From Zhengitettix transpicula (taxonomy: Eukaryota > Arthropoda > Insecta > Orthoptera > Tetrigidae): a stretch of DNA of 64,000 nt. This document shows positions 1-64,000 of the stretch, in pieces; the stretch's first letter is position 1, and each line of letters begins with the position of its first letter. A program made the translations under genes and the position numbers. The notes beneath the pieces are model-generated. The model did not search any database and was not told where the DNA came from. It saw only the letters and a list, made by a program, of their open reading frames with translations. The DNA lies in NCBI GenBank assembly GCA_037074705.1, contig CM073593.1, positions 19,867,001-19,931,000 on the forward strand, read 5' to 3'.

Positions 1-180
1 CTGAAACATCTTGGGTAAAGTTGACATAACTTGTGTGGCGTGCATTTTGTCATCATTATTCTCAGATGTGGCATTTATTCTAACAACAAAGTTTTCTAAA
101 ACACTCAAGTTTGTAGCCATATCTTTGTTGGAATCATATTTGAAATGGAAAAATGAAAACAGACAATAGTACAAGTGCAG
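1..180 (-). mobile_element. Copia-type gag fragment (possible)
   Basis: The minus strand reads openly to the window edge with DSNKDMATNLSVLENFVV, then DDKMHATQVMSTLPKMFQ. The spacing of D-x-x-K-D-M-A...LE...D-x-M...STLPxxF resembles the gag domain of copia-type LTR retrotransposons. No protease, integrase or LTR is seen. Judged by pattern only. Confidence 0.42.
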
Positions 181-274
181 TTGCCCTGGGAAGAATGCAA
201 AAAAAGAACGAGTTGGTGTTGCTGTGACCGGGACGAGGAATACAGGAATTCTACATCAAGAACCTCGATCATAT

Positions 275-374
275 GAATGCAACAACTAAACTGACCCAGG
301 GTAATGTCCGACAAGTGATTTTCTGAATGCAACAACTAAACTGACCCAGGGTAACGTCCGACAAGCGATTTTCT
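275..374. repeat. 50-bp tandem duplication (2 copies)
   Basis: Two adjacent 50-bp units beginning gaatgcaacaactaaactga differ at two positions (tgtccg/cgtccg and gtgatt/gcgatt). Recent local duplication. Confidence 0.9.
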
Positions 375-639
375 CTTTCCTCCCAATTGACCTAATAACA
401 GTACAGTAAAATAAAGACTGAAAAATTCCAAAATCTGTGTTTGAGTTTTGTATTACTCCTCTTCATGGACAAGCTGGCCTTAGGACATAAGAGCTCTTTA
501 GTAATAGTTAAGATTAAGGTTTATTATAATACACATTTGTTGTCCAAGAGTTGTACTCTGTCCTGAATGAGAATGACCTTTGAAAATTTGTAATGGTTCT
601 CCAACCTTGCAAACAAATTCCTCATATCTGATTCTGTCC

Positions 640-1030
640 ATAATTTGTATGGAAAGGCTTGTATGGTGACTTATCAGAAATGGAAGCTCAACTTAGCTTA
701 GCCCCTTGGAACAGAAGGAAGTTCTTCAAATTTTTGAAGGCTCTCAGCCCCCTACTTCAAGAAAGTCTCACATTCCGTGCACCATCAGCAGTGAATTGTA
801 TATAACACATTTAGATAGGAAAGCGAGACACCGATACTGACTTCTAGTCGGGCAAGAATTTATGCAGGCTGGCACATAGTTCAGACCTTACTTCCTGACA
901 AAGGGGTCACAGGCCCTCGAAAATTTGAACTTCCGCCTATAACCAACTGGACCAACTATTGATTTCAGATAAGTCGGCACCACTGTCTCTTTCCTATCCA
1001 AGTGTGTTATTTAATTTGACCTCATCACAT
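640..1030. repeat. Palindromic repeat family, subfamilies B and A joined
   Basis: 640-795 is a worn subfamily B copy (ttcttcaaatttttgaaggc). 795-1030 is subfamily A: it opens with acacatttagataggaaag and closes with the inverted counterpart ctttcctatccaagtgtgt. A hammerhead-like core lies at 895-922 (plus strand, CTGACAA...GAAA). Not annotated from a database; the family is defined here by comparing its copies within the window. Confidence 0.7.
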
Positions 1031-1040
1031 TTTCCTAGAG

Positions 1041-2347
1041 TGTGTGTGTAAATATATAGCCTTGAGGTATTTAAAATAAGGGTTTCTCAAGTAACAGGTG
1101 GTCTAACCAACTGAATTTGGATGTACCATAGTTTGGAAAATTCATGGGGAGTATTGACCAAAACATTTAAGAGTTGAAGGGAGAAGGATTTTTTTACCTA
1201 CATTATAGGGGAAAATAATGGATTCCAATGTGGGAGAAAGCAATATAAAAACTGGAGAAAAAACTCCCTTGAGGCATTTTGGCTTACAATTGTAATACTG
1301 TAACACATTGTAGATAGAAAGAAAAGTGTGTTCTGAAGCCTTTAGGAGAAATAGTCACAGCTCTTGATGACTTGAAACCATCAATATAGACACTGAGGAA
1401 ACTTAACATGCTATTTCGTGAGAGCAGCATGTGGACTCAAAGATGTTCTGCTCAAGAATTCCCATGTAATGTAAACAAGCCCAGGATATGTAAGGAAAAC
1501 CATGTTACATAAGTTAACCACATAATTTTTTTTATTTCACTTGTTACTAATTTTAGTTGTTTATAATTTTACAAAACCCTAACATATAGTTTAATAATTT
1601 TACAGTATTGTGTATTTAATAAGCAGGCTCTCACTTTCATAAATAAAGAACATAAAATATATCTTGACTATTTATAATTTTAACAGTATATAATAATAAG
1701 TGGTAATAAATAAACCACATTTTAATGTATTCATTAATCACTTTACTCACTCTTATATTAACATAATGAGGCAAAAAGCGTGTATATTGGTATTGCTATA
1801 GACTACATTTCAAATATGGCAGTCATACAACTAATAGAAATGCCAGACATTTGTTCTCGTAATCAGGGCCTTCTGTGTCCTGTCATCTCGATATCAATGT
1901 CACACATTTGTTTTTGCAATCAGAGACTTCTTTGACCTACCATCTCTCTATCTTTTGCTGTGTATTGAAAGGCAAAAAGTGTCCGATAATTGTTTTATAT
2001 CATATACATTTCTGGACAGTTGAAGCTTACCATATTCATTATTGTGTTCACTTTTCCCTTTGATGTATCCCTATCACAAAAAAAATCTCAATATTACTAA
2101 CACTGAATGTAGAATTGTCACTCTGAATCCTGTCTGACAGTATGTCCAAATGTCCCTACAACCATTTGAATTCTATTAGTCTCAATGTTGACTAATAAAG
2201 TAAGAAACCACATTGTAAATGCAAATATGTACCTATGGACACACAAAACATTCCTAGGGATGTGCAGATACTTTTTCTCACACAGGGTATGTATTTTATT
2301 CTTACTTTCCTAATTGAATGTAAACATAAAATAATTTTTATAATAAC
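1041..2347. other. Intron, no recognisable feature
   Basis: AT-rich intron sequence downstream of DNAH1 exon 40. I looked for the next dynein exon on the minus strand and did not find it. Short plus-strand ORFs here have no recognisable similarity. Confidence 0.6.

Positions 2348-64000
<61,653 letters not shown>

Overview
The window is part of an animal nuclear genome, most likely an arthropod and probably an insect with a large, AT-rich, transposon-rich genome. Clues are GT-AG introns of up to about 5.6 kb packed with R1-clade and jockey-clade LINEs, Penelope-like elements, a mariner remnant, hAT-type and palindromic short elements, a tRNA-derived SINE family and many long (TA)n tracts. The species cannot be named from the sequence.

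One cellular gene fills the window. On the minus strand, 40 exons between 64000 and 2348 join into one uninterrupted reading frame of 7720 nt (2573 codons). It encodes an axonemal inner-arm dynein heavy chain that I assign to the DNAH1 orthologue group. Both ends are missing. The first exon runs off the right edge. The frame leaves the left edge just after AAA4, before the stalk, so the stalk, AAA5, AAA6 and C-terminal domain lie outside. In transcription order the exons encode the N-terminal tail (63.9-43.9 kb), linker (41.2-28.5 kb), AAA1 (28.2-22.5 kb), AAA2 (22.3-16.2 kb), AAA3 (16.0-9.6 kb) and AAA4 (8.1-2.3 kb). All splice junctions used are GT-AG except one GC-AG donor after the exon at 15910-16028.

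Everything else is intronic repeat material. From left to right: a copia gag-like piece (1-180); two adjacent R1-clade LINE pieces (2.83-6.81 kb); LINE pieces at 8.3, 11.9 and 12.7 kb; a Penelope terminus at 13.2 kb; a cluster of SINE, palindromic repeat and microsatellite (14.8-17.2 kb); a hAT-type miniature element with 8-bp target duplications (19654-20065); a large palindrome (21.5 kb); a degenerate jockey-type LINE (23.65-27.4 kb); a hairpin plus SINE (29.2-29.7 kb); a LINE nested in a palindromic repeat (29781-33068); a LINE tail (36.3-37.1 kb); a Penelope-like element with RT and GIY-YIG parts (38.8-40.7 kb); a degenerate 29-bp minisatellite in two introns (38.1 and 42.5 kb); an RT fragment carrying a perfect 59-bp inverted repeat (46.4-47.2 kb); a Penelope 3' part (47.2-48.4 kb); more SINE and palindromic repeats (48.9-52.7 kb); a GC-richer dispersed repeat in four places, two of them flanking gypsy pol debris (54.2-56.0 kb); a mariner relic (58.4-59.1 kb); and a possible Penelope terminus (62.1 kb).

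The most unusual signal is a dispersed palindromic repeat family, nearly always next to (TA)n tracts. Several copies hold a hammerhead-ribozyme-like core: CTGANGA, a short hairpin, then GAAA. Similar arrangements occur in the Penelope-like termini here. Whether any of these RNAs cleave cannot be told from sequence alone.
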